The notes under the pieces are model-generated. The model was not told the origin of the DNA, did not search any database, and saw nothing but the letters and a program-made list of their open reading frames with translations. From the NCBI RefSeq assembly GCF_009687885.1, contig NZ_BLAF01000020.1, positions 1 to 58,496 of the forward strand: a stretch of DNA of 58,496 bases, read 5' to 3'. Source of the stretch: Acrocarpospora pleiomorpha. GTDB lineage: Bacteria > Actinomycetota > Actinomycetes > Streptosporangiales > Streptosporangiaceae. This document shows positions 41,041 through 50,774 of this stretch, piece by piece. The position numbers and the translations under genes are program-made. Numbering within the stretch: the stretch's first letter is position 1; each line of letters starts with the position of its first letter.

Positions 41041-42291
41041 TTGCGTCGACTGAGCGCCGGTCTCGCCGTGCGCGCGCGTGCCGCCGGGCAACGGGTGTTC
41101 CGGTCCCTCGCCATCCGGAACTACCGCCTCTACTTCGCCGGGCACGCGATCAGCGTCGCGGGCACCTGGATGCAGCGCGTCGCCCAGGACTGGCTCGTGC
41201 TCGACCTCTCCGACTCGGCGGTGGCCCTGGGCATCTCGACCTCGCTGCAGTTCCTGCCGACGCTCCTGTTCGGGTTGTGGGGCGGCGTCCTCGTCGACCG
41301 GTTCGACCGGCGCCGCATGATCATGCTGACCCAGACGGCGAGCGCCCTGCTCGCCGCCGCCCTCGCCGCGATCGTCCTGACCGGCAGCGTGCGGCTCTGG
41401 ATGGTGTACGCCCTGGCGCTCGGCCTGGGGCTGGTCACCGTGCTCGACACCCCGGCCAGGCACGCGTTCGTCACCGACCTGGTCGGCCCGGAGGACTACA
41501 TCAACGCCCAGTCGCTGAACTCCACCGTGCACAACGTCGGCCGCCTCGTCGGCCCGGCGATCGCCGGTCTGCTCATCGCCGCCGTCGACGTCGGCGTGGC
41601 CTTCGCGGTCAACGCGCTGTCCTTCGCCGGAGTGCTGCTCGGGCTGGCCCGGATGGACACCGCGGCGTTACGCCGGCTCCCGCCGGTGGCCAGGGCCCGG
41701 GGCCAGGCCAGGGAAGGGCTCCGGTACGTCTGGCACCGTCCCGAGCTGTGCGCCTGCCTGGTCCTGGTGGCGGTGGTCGCCCTGCTCGGCCAGAACTTCC
41801 GCGTGGTCTTCCCGCTGCTCGCCCGCGACACCTTCGGCGGCGGCGCCGAGGTGTACGGCTGGCTCACCTCCGCGCTCGGCGTGGGCGCGGTGATCGGCGC
41901 GCTGGGCAGCGCCGCCCGCCAGTCCGTCATGGCCTGGTCCCTGCTGCGCTGGACGTGGGTGTTCGCGGGGGTGTGCGCGGTCGCCGCCTTCACCCCGTGG
42001 CTGGCCGCCGCGCTGGCGGTGATCGTCGGCCTGGGCGTCGCGAACATCGTGTTCAACACGCTCGCCCGTACCCTCCTGCAGATCGGCGTCGAGCCCGCGA
42101 TGCAGGGGCGCGTCATCGCGCTGCACAGCCTCATCTCCCTGGGCAGCACGCCGATCGGCGGCCCGATCACCGGGCTGGTGTGCCAGCGGTGGGGCCCGGG
42201 CGCCGGGCTGCTGCTCGCCGCCGTCTCGGTCGGCGCCGCCGCGGCGGCCGTGACACCGATGCTGCGCCGGGCCCGGGCGGCCTCGGCCTAG
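41041..42291 (+). CDS. MFS transporter (EntS/DHA3-like), second copy
   Basis: The 416-residue protein has around 12 membrane helices. Typical stretches are LAIRNYRLYFAGHAISVAGT, LLFGLWGGVLVDRFDRRRMI and RVIALHSLISLGSTPIGGPI. TTG 41041 has GGGAGGG at good spacing. It is homologous to the MFS protein at 33009. Its stop shares a CTAG quartet with the convergent class II aldolase gene. Confidence 0.88.
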   Translation: MRRLSAGLAVRARAAGQRVFRSLAIRNYRLYFAGHAISVAGTWMQRVAQDWLVLDLSDSAVALGISTSLQFLPTLLFGLWGGVLVDRFDRRRMIMLTQTASALLAAALAAIVLTGSVRLWMVYALALGLGLVTVLDTPARHAFVTDLVGPEDYINAQSLNSTVHNVGRLVGPAIAGLLIAAVDVGVAFAVNALSFAGVLLGLARMDTAALRRLPPVARARGQAREGLRYVWHRPELCACLVLVAVVALLGQNFRVVFPLLARDTFGGGAEVYGWLTSALGVGAVIGALGSAARQSVMAWSLLRWTWVFAGVCAVAAFTPWLAAALAVIVGLGVANIVFNTLARTLLQIGVEPAMQGRVIALHSLISLGSTPIGGPITGLVCQRWGPGAGLLLAAVSVGAAAAAVTPMLRRARAASA

Positions 42292-43049
42292 CCCTCGGCC
42301 TCCGGCAGGTCGAGCCCCGCGAGTCGCAGCCGGGCGAGTTGGTGACGCCAGATCTGCAGGTCGTTGAAGGCGGAGCCCAGATCGGGCAGCTCCGCCACAT
42401 CCTCGGGCGGCAGGTCGGCGACCGGGCGTCCCAGCCGGGCCAGCTCGAGGGCGAGCCCGGCGAGCACCTCCAGGTTCAGCGCCCGGACGACGGCCTGCTC
42501 GACGGCGTGCTCACCCGAGCCGACCGTGACGATGCCGTGGCCTCTGAGCACGCACACCGGCGCCGAGCCCATCGCCGCGACCACCTCGCGGCCGAGTTCG
42601 GGACGGCGGACCAGCACGGAGCGCGGGTAGACCGGCACCCCGTCGAGGGAGAGCCTGGCCGCCGGGATGTTGTACGCCCCGAAGACGGGGCGCAGCGGGA
42701 GGTCGGCGAGACCGGCGAGGAGGACGCCGGGCGGATGGGCGTGCACGACCGCGTCGACCTCGGGGCGCGCCCGCAGCACCTCGGTGTGGATCGGCAGCTC
42801 CGCGGGGGCCGACCAGCCGTCGAGCGGCCGGTTCTCGCCGTCGAGGCCGACCAGGTGGACGTCCTGCTCGGTGGTGAAGAGCAGCCCCTCCTCGCGCGGG
42901 CCGCGACACCGGACGAGCAGCGTGCCGGCGCCGGCGCGCACGCTCACGTGGCCGAGGATGTCCGAGGCGAGTCCGGCGTTGGCGAGGATCCGGCACGCGA
43001 GCGCGACGGTTCGGCGCAACCGCCCGAGTTCCGCTGGTGCTGACGTCAC
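42288..43049 (-). CDS. class II aldolase/adducin family protein (PhtC-like decarboxylase candidate)
   Basis: The 253-residue protein keeps the zinc-site histidines (DAVVHAHPPGVLLAGLA and VCVLRGHGIVTVG) and ASDILGHVSVR. GTG 43049 follows GGAGGAGG; the frame is open further upstream but lacks a good ribosome site. In Gram-positive phthalate pathways the 3,4-dihydroxyphthalate decarboxylase belongs to this family, which suits the setting. Fuculose-type aldolase or sugar-acid decarboxylase roles cannot be excluded. Confidence 0.75.
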   Translation of the reverse strand: MTSAPAELGRLRRTVALACRILANAGLASDILGHVSVRAGAGTLLVRCRGPREEGLLFTTEQDVHLVGLDGENRPLDGWSAPAELPIHTEVLRARPEVDAVVHAHPPGVLLAGLADLPLRPVFGAYNIPAARLSLDGVPVYPRSVLVRRPELGREVVAAMGSAPVCVLRGHGIVTVGSGEHAVEQAVVRALNLEVLAGLALELARLGRPVADLPPEDVAELPDLGSAFNDLQIWRHQLARLRLAGLDLPEAEG

Positions 43050-43086
43050 CCTCGCCCTCCTCCTGACCAACCGGAGGAATAGTCTA

Positions 43087-43099
43087 TTGGTATGACCAC
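43087..43099. promoter_or_regulatory. GntR-type operator 7 (autoregulatory)
   Basis: TTGGTATGACCAC contains the palindrome TGGT-ATG-ACCA and matches the consensus at 10 of 13 positions. It lies between the class II aldolase gene (minus) and the GntR gene itself. Confidence 0.6.
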
Positions 43100-43165
43100 A
43101 CTCCATTCGCACCGTACAATATCGACGGCGGCGAGTAGTGGCGATCGATGCGAGAGGACGACCTG

Positions 43166-43915
43166 ATGGCCGGCGACGAGGAATCCCCATTGGGGTCGGG
43201 GGCCGACCTGTTCAGCCCGGTGAGCCTCTCCCGGGTCTCCCAGGTCATCGTCGATCAGATCCGCCTGCTCATGCGCCAGGGCAAGCTCAAGCCCGGCGAC
43301 CGCCTGCCCAGCGAGCGCGAGCTGTGCGTGAAGTTCGGGGTGAGCCGGGTCACCGTGCGCGAGGCGCTGCGGGTGCTGGAGGCAGGCGGCCTGGTCGACA
43401 TCCGGGTGGGGGCGCACGGCGGCGCGTTCGTGACCACGCCGACCAACGCCAGGCTCGGCGAGGGCCTCGCCGACCTGCTCAATCTCAGCCCGCTCACCGC
43501 GGCCGAGGTGACCGAGGCGCGCATGGTCTTCGAACTCGGCATCGTCCCGCTCGTGGTGGAGCGCGCCACCACCGAGGACATCGCCGCGCTGAAGGAGATC
43601 TGCGCCCGCCAGCGGGCGGCGCTGAAGGACGACTCGTACTCGATGACGCTGTCCGCCGAGTTCCACGTCCGGGTCGCCGCGTGCACCCACAACGTGGCCA
43701 TCGAGATGCTGGTGCAGAGCTTCCACGGCCCCCTGCTGGCGTCACTCCGAGAGGCTCAGACGCTGGCTCCGCTGATGGGCCGCCGCGGCAACACCGAGCA
43801 CCAGGCCTTCGTGGACGCGATCGAGGCGGGCGACACCGAGGCCGCCACCAAGATCATGCGCGAGCACCTCCAGCGCACGGCCGACCGGGTCGCCAAGAGC
43901 ACGTCGGAAACCTGA
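43166..43915 (+). CDS. FadR-type GntR transcriptional regulator
   Basis: The 249-residue protein has a winged HTH (VIVDQIRLLMRQGKLKPGDR, LPSERELCVKFGVSRVTVRE) and an all-helical FCD domain whose metal or ligand residues include SAEFHVRVAACTHN and NTEHQAFVDAIEAGD. ATG 43166 has GAGAGG eight bases upstream; ATG 43148 is in frame. It sits at the right end of the catabolic block and probably binds the seven ATGGTATTACCAT-like sites from 15.3 to 43.1 kb, with a pathway compound as inducer. Confidence 0.88.
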   Translation: MAGDEESPLGSGADLFSPVSLSRVSQVIVDQIRLLMRQGKLKPGDRLPSERELCVKFGVSRVTVREALRVLEAGGLVDIRVGAHGGAFVTTPTNARLGEGLADLLNLSPLTAAEVTEARMVFELGIVPLVVERATTEDIAALKEICARQRAALKDDSYSMTLSAEFHVRVAACTHNVAIEMLVQSFHGPLLASLREAQTLAPLMGRRGNTEHQAFVDAIEAGDTEAATKIMREHLQRTADRVAKSTSET

Positions 43916-44031
43916 CCGATCCGGACCTGGCTCTCCCCGTGGCAACGTGACGGCAACAGGGCCCGGTTATCCATGTCTCAGTTCGTGCGGCCGTCCGCCG
44001 CCACCTGACCGTGGAACGGAAGGGGTCCCCC

Positions 44032-45213
44032 ATGCACTCCCCGTCGGCCGGCCGGTACGACGCGCTGGTGGTCGGCGCCCGCTGCGCGGGCGCCGCCACG
44101 GCGATGCTGCTCGCCCGGGCGGGACTGCGCGTCCTGGTCGTCGACCGCGCCGAATCCGGGACCGACACCCTGTCCACGCACGCGCTCATGCGCGCGGGCG
44201 TGCTGCAGCTGGCCAAGTGGGGGCTGCTCGAAGGCGTCATCGCGGCCGGGACGCCGGCGATCACACACACCCACTTCGACTACGGGACCCACGCCACCAC
44301 CCTCGCCATTCGCGCCACGGCGGGGGTGCCGGCCCTGTACGCGCCGCGGCGGACCGTGCTGGACGCCCTGCTCCTCGGCAAGGCCGCCGCGGCCGGCGCA
44401 GACATCGCGCTGGGTGTCAATGTGGCGGGGGTCCATCGTGATCGGCATGGCCGGGTGTGCGGCGTCACCGGCCGGGACCGGCAGGGCGCGTTCCACGCGT
44501 ACGCGCCGATGGTCGTCGGCGCCGACGGCCTGCGGTCGACCATCGCCGAGGCCGTGGGCGCGCCGGTGACCAGGCGCGGCCGGAACGCGGGAGCGGTGTG
44601 GTACGCGTACGTGACCGGGCTGGCGAACGAGGGCTACCGCTGGTTCTACCGGCCGGGGGCGGCGGCCGGCTTCATCCCCACCAACGGGGGAGCCACCTGC
44701 GTGTTCGCCGGCATGCCCGCCGGCCTGTTCGGCGCGTCCCGCCGAAAGGACCACCGGCAGGCGCTCGCCGACGCCTTCTCCCGGGCGGCGCCCAACGCCG
44801 TCGGCGAACTCCGCGCGGCCGTCCCCGCCGGGCCGGTACGCGGCTGGCCGGGCGCCCCGAGCCTCATCCGGGCGGCGCACGGCCCGGGGTGGGCGCTCGT
44901 CGGCGACGCCGGCTATTTCAAGGACCCTCTCGGCACGCACGGGATCACGCAGGCCCTGCGGGACGCGCAGCTGCTCGCCGAATCGATCGTCGCCGGTCAT
45001 GGCGGATCGGAACCGATCGAGACGGCCCTCGCCCGCTACGAGCACATTCGCGATGATCTGTCCGCCGACCTCTTCACCGCCACCGATGACCTCGCCTCCT
45101 ACGACTGGAACCTGGGCGAGGCCCACCGGCTGCTGCGCCGCCTCTCCGGCGCGATGAGCCAGGAGCTGGAGCTCCTGACCTCAGGATGCGCGGCGACTTT
45201 GAGGATGGCCTGA
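44032..45213 (+). CDS. FAD-dependent monooxygenase/oxidoreductase
   Basis: The 393-residue protein has an N-terminal FAD fold (YDALVVGARCAGAATAMLLA), a DG motif (PMVVGADGLRSTIAEAVG) and the GD motif (WALVGDAGYFKDPLGTHGIT). It belongs to the PHBH/geranylgeranyl-reductase-like flavoproteins. GGAAGGGG precedes ATG 44032. It begins 116 bp after the GntR gene without a recognisable GntR site, so membership of the regulon is doubtful. Its 3' end overlaps the convergent SARP gene by 33 bp. Confidence 0.85.
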   Translation: MHSPSAGRYDALVVGARCAGAATAMLLARAGLRVLVVDRAESGTDTLSTHALMRAGVLQLAKWGLLEGVIAAGTPAITHTHFDYGTHATTLAIRATAGVPALYAPRRTVLDALLLGKAAAAGADIALGVNVAGVHRDRHGRVCGVTGRDRQGAFHAYAPMVVGADGLRSTIAEAVGAPVTRRGRNAGAVWYAYVTGLANEGYRWFYRPGAAAGFIPTNGGATCVFAGMPAGLFGASRRKDHRQALADAFSRAAPNAVGELRAAVPAGPVRGWPGAPSLIRAAHGPGWALVGDAGYFKDPLGTHGITQALRDAQLLAESIVAGHGGSEPIETALARYEHIRDDLSADLFTATDDLASYDWNLGEAHRLLRRLSGAMSQELELLTSGCAATLRMA

Positions 45214-46035
45214 AGCCGGCGCCAGGCGAAGCAGCGGCCGCGGATCCGCGACTCCCCGCAGGACGCCGGCCACGACGTGCCGCAACCCTTCCCCGGGCTC
45301 GACGCCGAGCTCGTCGATGAGCGTGCGGCGGGCCCGCCGATACGTCCGGTGCGCGTCCCCGGACCGGCCGTTCACCTGCAGCGCGACGATCAGCAGCTCC
45401 CAGAGCCGCTCCCGCAGCGGATGCTCGGCGACCAGGCGTTCGACCTCGCCGACCGTCGTGTCCCGCAGGCCCGCGGCCAGCCTGGCGGCGAACAGGCCCT
45501 CGTACGCCTGGAGCCGCAGCCCTTCCAGGTAGTCCGCCTCCGCGACCGCCCAGCCGTGCACCGGGCAGCCCGACAACGCCGGCCCCCGCCACAGCGCCAG
45601 GCCGCGGGCGAAGCTCCGCGCCGCTTCGGCGTATCGCCCCGCCGCGCTGTGGCGCAAGCCGCCGGTGGCCAGCTCCTCGAACCAGTCCCGATCGACCCGT
45701 ACGGCATCCGCGGCCAGCGCGTACCCCGGATCGAGTCGCCGGATCGCCCGCTCGCCCCCGACCTCGCCCAGGGCGGCGCCCAGCTTGGCGATGTGCGCGT
45801 GCAGCGTGCGCAGGGCCGTGGGCGGCGCGTCCTCGCCCCACAGCCCGTCCACCAGCTGGTCGGCCGTGACCATGCTGCCCGCCCTGAGCGCCAGCAGCGC
45901 CAGCAGGCCCCTGCGGCGTGGGGGCAGCGCGACGAGGCGGCCCCCGCAGCGCGCCTCGAGCGGTCCGAGCACGTTGATCGCCCAGGTCCCGGTCCGGATC
46001 TCGATTCCGCGACCTGCCACGTGGAGGGTTGTCAT
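45181..46035 (-). CDS. SARP-like transcriptional activator (OmpR-type HTH plus BTAD)
   Basis: The 284-residue protein has an N-terminal OmpR-like winged helix (INVLGPLEARCGGRLVALPP, then VDGLWGEDAPPTALRTLHAH) and a bacterial transcriptional activation domain (ERLVAEHPLRERLWELLIVA, then YRRARRTLIDELGVEPGE). GAGGAAA precedes ATG 46035. SARPs usually switch on a nearby pathway; the FAD monooxygenase gene is the closest candidate, with the LuxR gene beyond. Confidence 0.85.
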   Translation of the reverse strand: MTTLHVAGRGIEIRTGTWAINVLGPLEARCGGRLVALPPRRRGLLALLALRAGSMVTADQLVDGLWGEDAPPTALRTLHAHIAKLGAALGEVGGERAIRRLDPGYALAADAVRVDRDWFEELATGGLRHSAAGRYAEAARSFARGLALWRGPALSGCPVHGWAVAEADYLEGLRLQAYEGLFAARLAAGLRDTTVGEVERLVAEHPLRERLWELLIVALQVNGRSGDAHRTYRRARRTLIDELGVEPGEGLRHVVAGVLRGVADPRPLLRLAPASGHPQSRRAS

Positions 46036-46061
46036 CTCAGTTTCCTCATATCCGGCGGGAG

Positions 46062-46352
46062 CTACCCGCACGATCGCCCCGTATCTGAAAGGTCTGCCCG
46101 GCGGCCTACCTCGATCTGCAGTTCGTAGATCTCCGTCGTGGGATGCCCGGCCTTGTCGTGGACCCGGAGCACCGCTTCCTTCGACGGACCGGACGAAAGG
46201 CAGAAGACCTTGCCCGCCTCCGGGTCGAGCCACATCCGTTCGAACCGCACGCCCTCGCTCGCTTCGGCCGCCAGAGCGCGCTCGTGCACCTCGCGCAGCT
46301 GGTCTTCCGTGCCATCGACGAATCCGGTGTGCACGTCCATGAACTTCGCCAT
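46062..46352 (-). CDS. DUF4242 (SCO4226-like) small protein
   Basis: The 96-residue protein has AKFMDVHTGFVDGTEDQLRE, then FERMWLDPEAGKVFCLSSGP and VHDKAGHPTTEIYEL. It matches DUF4242 ferredoxin-like small proteins, one of which (SCO4226) binds nickel. It is encoded 26 bp upstream of the SARP gene, probably in one unit, and is divergent from the LuxR gene. Confidence 0.8.
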   Translation of the reverse strand: MAKFMDVHTGFVDGTEDQLREVHERALAAEASEGVRFERMWLDPEAGKVFCLSSGPSKEAVLRVHDKAGHPTTEIYELQIEVGRRADLSDTGRSCG

Positions 46353-46442
46353 AGGTTCAAGCCTCCATGCGGATAGCGTGCGAATCATCGGTCAGGTGAC
46401 CTATTGCGCCGCTGTCGGATACTGACGTGGAGGGGGTGCGCG

Positions 46443-49331
46443 ATGCCGGTTCATGGTGTGGTCCAGTCGCCCGTCCTCGTCGGCAGGGACGAGTTCGTGG
46501 CGCTGGCGGATCGCCGGCTCGCCGAGGCGGCGGCCGGGGCCGGTCAGCTGCTGTTCGTCGCCGGCGAGGCGGGCATCGGCAAGACGCGCCTGCTCGGCGC
46601 GATCGCCCAGCGTGCCCGGGCGAGGGGTTTCACGGTGGTGCGCGCGGCGGCCTTCCCCGGTGACGCGCAGTCGTTCGCGGGCCTGCTCCTCGATCTGGCC
46701 GGGGATCTGACCTCTGCCCGCGAGCCTGCTCTGAGCGACCTCGGCCGCAGCCTGTCGTCCCGGCTGCGCGCGATCTCCACGGCCGACGGCGACGCGCACC
46801 GCCAGCGCCGCCTGCTGGTGCAGAACGTGGTCGACCTGCTCGTCATGGCCGAACCCGGCGGCCCGATGCTGGTGATCCTGGAGGACCTGCACTGGGCCGA
46901 CGAGCTGAGCCTCGACGTGCTCGGCCACCTGCCCGGCCGGCTCGCGTCGAGGCCGATGCTGATCGCGGGCGCGTACCGCAGCGACGAGCTGTACCCGAAG
47001 CTGCCCATGCGCGACCTGCGGGCCCGCCTGCTGCCGCAGCGGCTCGCCGAGGAGATCCGGCTGCCGCGCCTGAACCCGGACCAGATCGCCACCATGACCG
47101 GCGCGGTGCTGGGCCGGCCGGCTCCGGCCCAGGTGGTGGCGGCGATCCACGACCGGAGCAACGGCATCCCGCTGCACGTGGAGGAGCTTTTCGCCGCCAT
47201 CGACCAGGACGCGCTGACGCCGCAGTCCGGCGCGGTGGTGCTGGCCGCGGCGGTGCCCGACACGCTGGCCGACGCCGTGCTGAGCCGCGCCGGGCACCTG
47301 GCGGCGCGGACCCGCGAGGTGGCGTCGGCGGCGGCCGTCATCGGCCGCTCCTTCGACTTCGACCTGCTGACCGCGGTCACCGAAGCCGCCCCGGCCGAGG
47401 TCGCCGACGCCCTGCGCGAGCTGCGGGAGGCGTACCTGGTCATGCCGGGAACCGACGCCGTCACCTTCGACTTCCGCCACGCGCTGATCCGCGACACCCT
47501 CTACGCCGACACCGACCTGCCCGTGCGACGCCGCCTGCACGAGAGCGTGGCGCGGACGGCGTCGGAACGCGGCTACCGCGCTGCGTTCATCTCCACCCAT
47601 TTCGAACAGGCCCAGCTCGCCGAACGCGCGTACCACCACGCGGTCATCGCCGCACGTGAGGCGGCGTCGATATCGGCGCACGGCGAGGCGCTCGAACTGT
47701 TCCGCCGGGCGCTGCGCAACCTGCCCGCCGGGCTCTCAGCGGTGGATCGGGCAAGTCTGTTCGCCGCGCTCGGCGATGAAGCGGCCGCCATCGACGACAA
47801 CACGGCCGCCGCCGAGGCGTACAGGACGGCTCATGACCTGGCCACCGGCGTCGGCGAGGTGCGCGCGGCGGCGGCCCTGGTGCCGCGCATGGTCGCGGTC
47901 GCGCACCTGCTCGGCACCGTTCTCGAGGCCAGGGTACGGACCCTGCGCGGCGCGCTCGACAGCCTGGAGGGCGTGACCGGCGCGGATCGCGAGCGGGCCA
48001 GGCTGCGCTCGGCGATGGCCGCCACCTACCTGATGGACGACGGCCTGGACGAGGCCATCGTCCACGGTGAGCGCGGTCGCGCGGAAAGCCGGCGCATCGG
48101 CGACGACGAGGCCGTCCTCAACGCCGAGGCGACGCTCGGCTCCGTGCTGGTGTTCGTGGGCCGGATGGAGCAGGGCTGGGAGCTGCTGGAAGGCGCGATC
48201 GCCCGCGCCCGCGACACCGACCAGGAGGCGGAGGCGGCCCGCGGCTACCGGATGATCGGCTCGTGCGCGTCCGTGCTGGTGGAGTACGACCGCGCGGAGC
48301 ACTGGCTCGCGGAAGGCGTGCGCTACGGGGAGAAGGTCGAGCTCTGGAATCACCGGCACTACATGGCGTCGCATCTCGCGCACGTCCAGTGGGCCACCGG
48401 CCAGTGGGACACGGCCACGCTGACCGCGCAGCAGGCGCTCGCCGACGGGCGTGGCGGCATCACGACCAGGATCACCTCGCTGTACGTGCTGGGCTACCTC
48501 GCGATGGGGCGCGGTGACTGGGACGCCGCCGCCGAGCTGCTGGGGGAGGCGTCCGCCGAGGGGGAGCGGATGGCCGAACTGCAGCGACTGTCGCCGCCGC
48601 TGTGGGGGCTGGCCGAGGCCGCGCGGTGCCGGGGCGACCACGACACGGCGCTCATGCTCTGCGAACGTGGCCACGAGGTGTCGGCGAACGTCACCGACGC
48701 CGCGTATCTGTTCCCGTACCTGCTCACCGGGGTACGGGCGCATCTGGCGCGAGACGACATCGATGCCGCGCGGGCCTGGTCGGACCGGGTCGGCGCGGCG
48801 CTCGCGGCCCGTGGCATCCCCGGCACGCTGCCCGCCGTCGAGCACGCGCGCGGACTCCTCCTCCTCGCCCGCGGGGACGTGGCCGCGGCGCAGCGGACGC
48901 TGGCGGCGGCGAGTGAATCGTGGCAGGCCAGGCGGCGGTTCTGGGAGGGCGCCTGGGCGCTGCTCGACCTGGCGGCCGTGGCCGCCAAGGCCAGGCGCCA
49001 CGCCGAGGCGGCCCGGCTCGTGGCCCAGGTGCGCGCCGGCGCGGCATCGGCCGGGGCCACCACGCTCGTCGACGCGGCCGACCGGTTAGCCGCCCCGCCC
49101 GGCGGCGGCCGGCCCGTGGATCCGTGGCATCCGCTCAGCGGGCGCGAGTTCGAGGTGTCGCAACTCGTCGCGGCAGGCCTCACCAACCGGCAGATCGCCG
49201 AACGGCTGGTGCTCTCGCCCAAGACGGTGTCCGCGCATGTGGAGCACATCCTCACCAAGCTGGGCGCGGCACGCCGTACCGAGATCGCGGCTTGGTGCGC
49301 GACCGTCCGGCGCGACTCGCCGGAACAGTAA
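46443..49331 (+). CDS. LuxR-family ATPase regulator (LAL/MalT-like)
   Basis: The 962-residue protein has an N-terminal AAA module (LVGRDEFVALADRRL, Walker A AGEAGIGKTRLLG, Walker B MLVILEDLHWADELSLD), a long TPR-like helical middle and a C-terminal LuxR HTH (HPLSGREFEVSQLVAAGLTN, RQIAERLVLSPKTVSAHVEH). GGAGGGGG precedes ATG 46443. It is a large ligand-sensing activator; its target is unclear. It is divergent from the DUF4242/SARP pair. Confidence 0.88.
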   Translation: MPVHGVVQSPVLVGRDEFVALADRRLAEAAAGAGQLLFVAGEAGIGKTRLLGAIAQRARARGFTVVRAAAFPGDAQSFAGLLLDLAGDLTSAREPALSDLGRSLSSRLRAISTADGDAHRQRRLLVQNVVDLLVMAEPGGPMLVILEDLHWADELSLDVLGHLPGRLASRPMLIAGAYRSDELYPKLPMRDLRARLLPQRLAEEIRLPRLNPDQIATMTGAVLGRPAPAQVVAAIHDRSNGIPLHVEELFAAIDQDALTPQSGAVVLAAAVPDTLADAVLSRAGHLAARTREVASAAAVIGRSFDFDLLTAVTEAAPAEVADALRELREAYLVMPGTDAVTFDFRHALIRDTLYADTDLPVRRRLHESVARTASERGYRAAFISTHFEQAQLAERAYHHAVIAAREAASISAHGEALELFRRALRNLPAGLSAVDRASLFAALGDEAAAIDDNTAAAEAYRTAHDLATGVGEVRAAAALVPRMVAVAHLLGTVLEARVRTLRGALDSLEGVTGADRERARLRSAMAATYLMDDGLDEAIVHGERGRAESRRIGDDEAVLNAEATLGSVLVFVGRMEQGWELLEGAIARARDTDQEAEAARGYRMIGSCASVLVEYDRAEHWLAEGVRYGEKVELWNHRHYMASHLAHVQWATGQWDTATLTAQQALADGRGGITTRITSLYVLGYLAMGRGDWDAAAELLGEASAEGERMAELQRLSPPLWGLAEAARCRGDHDTALMLCERGHEVSANVTDAAYLFPYLLTGVRAHLARDDIDAARAWSDRVGAALAARGIPGTLPAVEHARGLLLLARGDVAAAQRTLAAASESWQARRRFWEGAWALLDLAAVAAKARRHAEAARLVAQVRAGAASAGATTLVDAADRLAAPPGGGRPVDPWHPLSGREFEVSQLVAAGLTNRQIAERLVLSPKTVSAHVEHILTKLGAARRTEIAAWCATVRRDSPEQ

Positions 49332-49406
49332 GCGACCGCGCGCATATTTCCCCTTGGTTACGGGTTGACCGAGATTCGCCCTGGACATTAGCGTGTGCAT
49401 CCTGAA

Positions 49407-49420
49407 GAAAACCGGTTTTC
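49407..49420. promoter_or_regulatory. LacI-type operator of the sugar operon
   Basis: GAAAACCGGTTTTC is a perfect 14-bp palindrome with a central CG step, typical of LacI-family sites, 36 bp before the binding-protein start. The LacI-type repressor encoded at 56031 is the likely ligand. The rest of the 124-bp gap holds only the promoter. Confidence 0.65.
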
Positions 49421-49455
49421 TGAAGTGATCACCGGGTAATGCACAGGGAGGTAAC

Positions 49456-50769
49456 GTGGCGATACAACGGTCCACGCCGTGGACGACTCCACGTAACCGG
49501 CACATCGCGAGGCTGGCGCTCGCGATGAGTGCGGCGATGTTCATTGGCGCCTGCGGCGGCGGAAGCGGCGCGTCGGCCGACAAGGTGCGTCTCACGATGT
49601 GGACGTGGAGCAACGAGGCCACGACCGCCTTCAAGAAGGCCGGCATCATCGACGCCTTCGAAAAGGCCAACCCGGGTATCGACCTCGAGGTCGTGGCCCA
49701 GCTCGACAAGAACTACGAGACGCTGCTCACCACCGGGCTGGCCGGATCCCAGAGCCCGGACATCGTGGCCCTGCGCTCCTACGGCGTGCTGTCCAGCTTC
49801 GCCGACAGCGGCGACATCGTGCCGCTCGACGACGTCGTGAAGGACTGGAGCGGGTTCAGCAAGCCGGCTCTGGCCGGCGCAAAGGGCAAGACGAGCGGGA
49901 AGTACTTCGCGGTGCCGCAGGGCATCCAGACCGCCCAGGTCTACTACAACAAGAAGATCTTCGCCGACCTCGGTCTCGGCGTTCCGGCCAGCTGGGACGA
50001 GTTCCTCAAGGCCGCCCAGAAGATCAAGGAATCCGGCGTCGCCCCCGTCGTCATCCCGGGCGCCGTGGCGGCGCAGATCTCGCTGGCCGCCGAGATCCTC
50101 GGCAACGCGCGGCGCGGCGCCGGCGACTTCGAGCAGGCCTTCCTCGAAGGCGGCAAGAACCTCACCGACCCGGACAACGTGGCCGCCATCGGCTTGCTCG
50201 AGCAGATCCAGCCGTACCTGGTCGACAACGTCACCTCGGTCACCCTCGACGAGGCCGTCACCCTGTTCGCGACCGGCCGGGCGGCCATGTTCCCGTCGGG
50301 CGCCTGGCAGGTCACCACGTTCGCCAACCTCGGCGCGGAGATCGACTACGGCACGTTCGACGTCCCGGTCAACCCGGACTGGCCCTCGAAGGCGGTCACC
50401 GTCAGCTACGCCGACGGCGGCTGGGCCCTGGCCAAGCGCAGCGCGCACCCCGCCGAGGCGGGCGTCCTGCTCAACTGGCTGGCCGGCGCCGAGTTCGCCA
50501 ACCTGTACGCCAACGCCATGGGCACCATTCCCGCCCGGGACGGCGTGACGCTCAAGAATCCCCGGCTGGCCGAGATGTACCAGCGTTACCAGTCCGCGCC
50601 GTCCACCTACCTGGGCGCGGCCTACCTGCGCTACGGGTCGCCGTCGGGCACGGATCTCCTGGGCGAGCAGGTCCAGAAGATGTGGCTCGGCGAGACCGAC
50701 CCCGCCGGCGCGGCCAAGAGCGTCCAGACCGGCATCGAGGCCTGGTTCCGCCCGGCGGACTTCCAGTAA
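49456..50769 (+). CDS. ABC sugar-binding lipoprotein
   Basis: The 437-residue protein has a lipobox (AMFIGACGGG), MWTWSNEATTAFKKAGIIDA and the family-1 signature region (YFAVPQGIQTAQVYYNKKIF). GGGAGG precedes GTG 49456. It delivers a sugar or oligosaccharide to the two permeases that follow. No ATPase gene is present; a shared MsiK-like ATPase elsewhere would be usual for actinomycetes. Confidence 0.9.
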   Translation: MAIQRSTPWTTPRNRHIARLALAMSAAMFIGACGGGSGASADKVRLTMWTWSNEATTAFKKAGIIDAFEKANPGIDLEVVAQLDKNYETLLTTGLAGSQSPDIVALRSYGVLSSFADSGDIVPLDDVVKDWSGFSKPALAGAKGKTSGKYFAVPQGIQTAQVYYNKKIFADLGLGVPASWDEFLKAAQKIKESGVAPVVIPGAVAAQISLAAEILGNARRGAGDFEQAFLEGGKNLTDPDNVAAIGLLEQIQPYLVDNVTSVTLDEAVTLFATGRAAMFPSGAWQVTTFANLGAEIDYGTFDVPVNPDWPSKAVTVSYADGGWALAKRSAHPAEAGVLLNWLAGAEFANLYANAMGTIPARDGVTLKNPRLAEMYQRYQSAPSTYLGAAYLRYGSPSGTDLLGEQVQKMWLGETDPAGAAKSVQTGIEAWFRPADFQ

Positions 50770-50774
50770 TACTC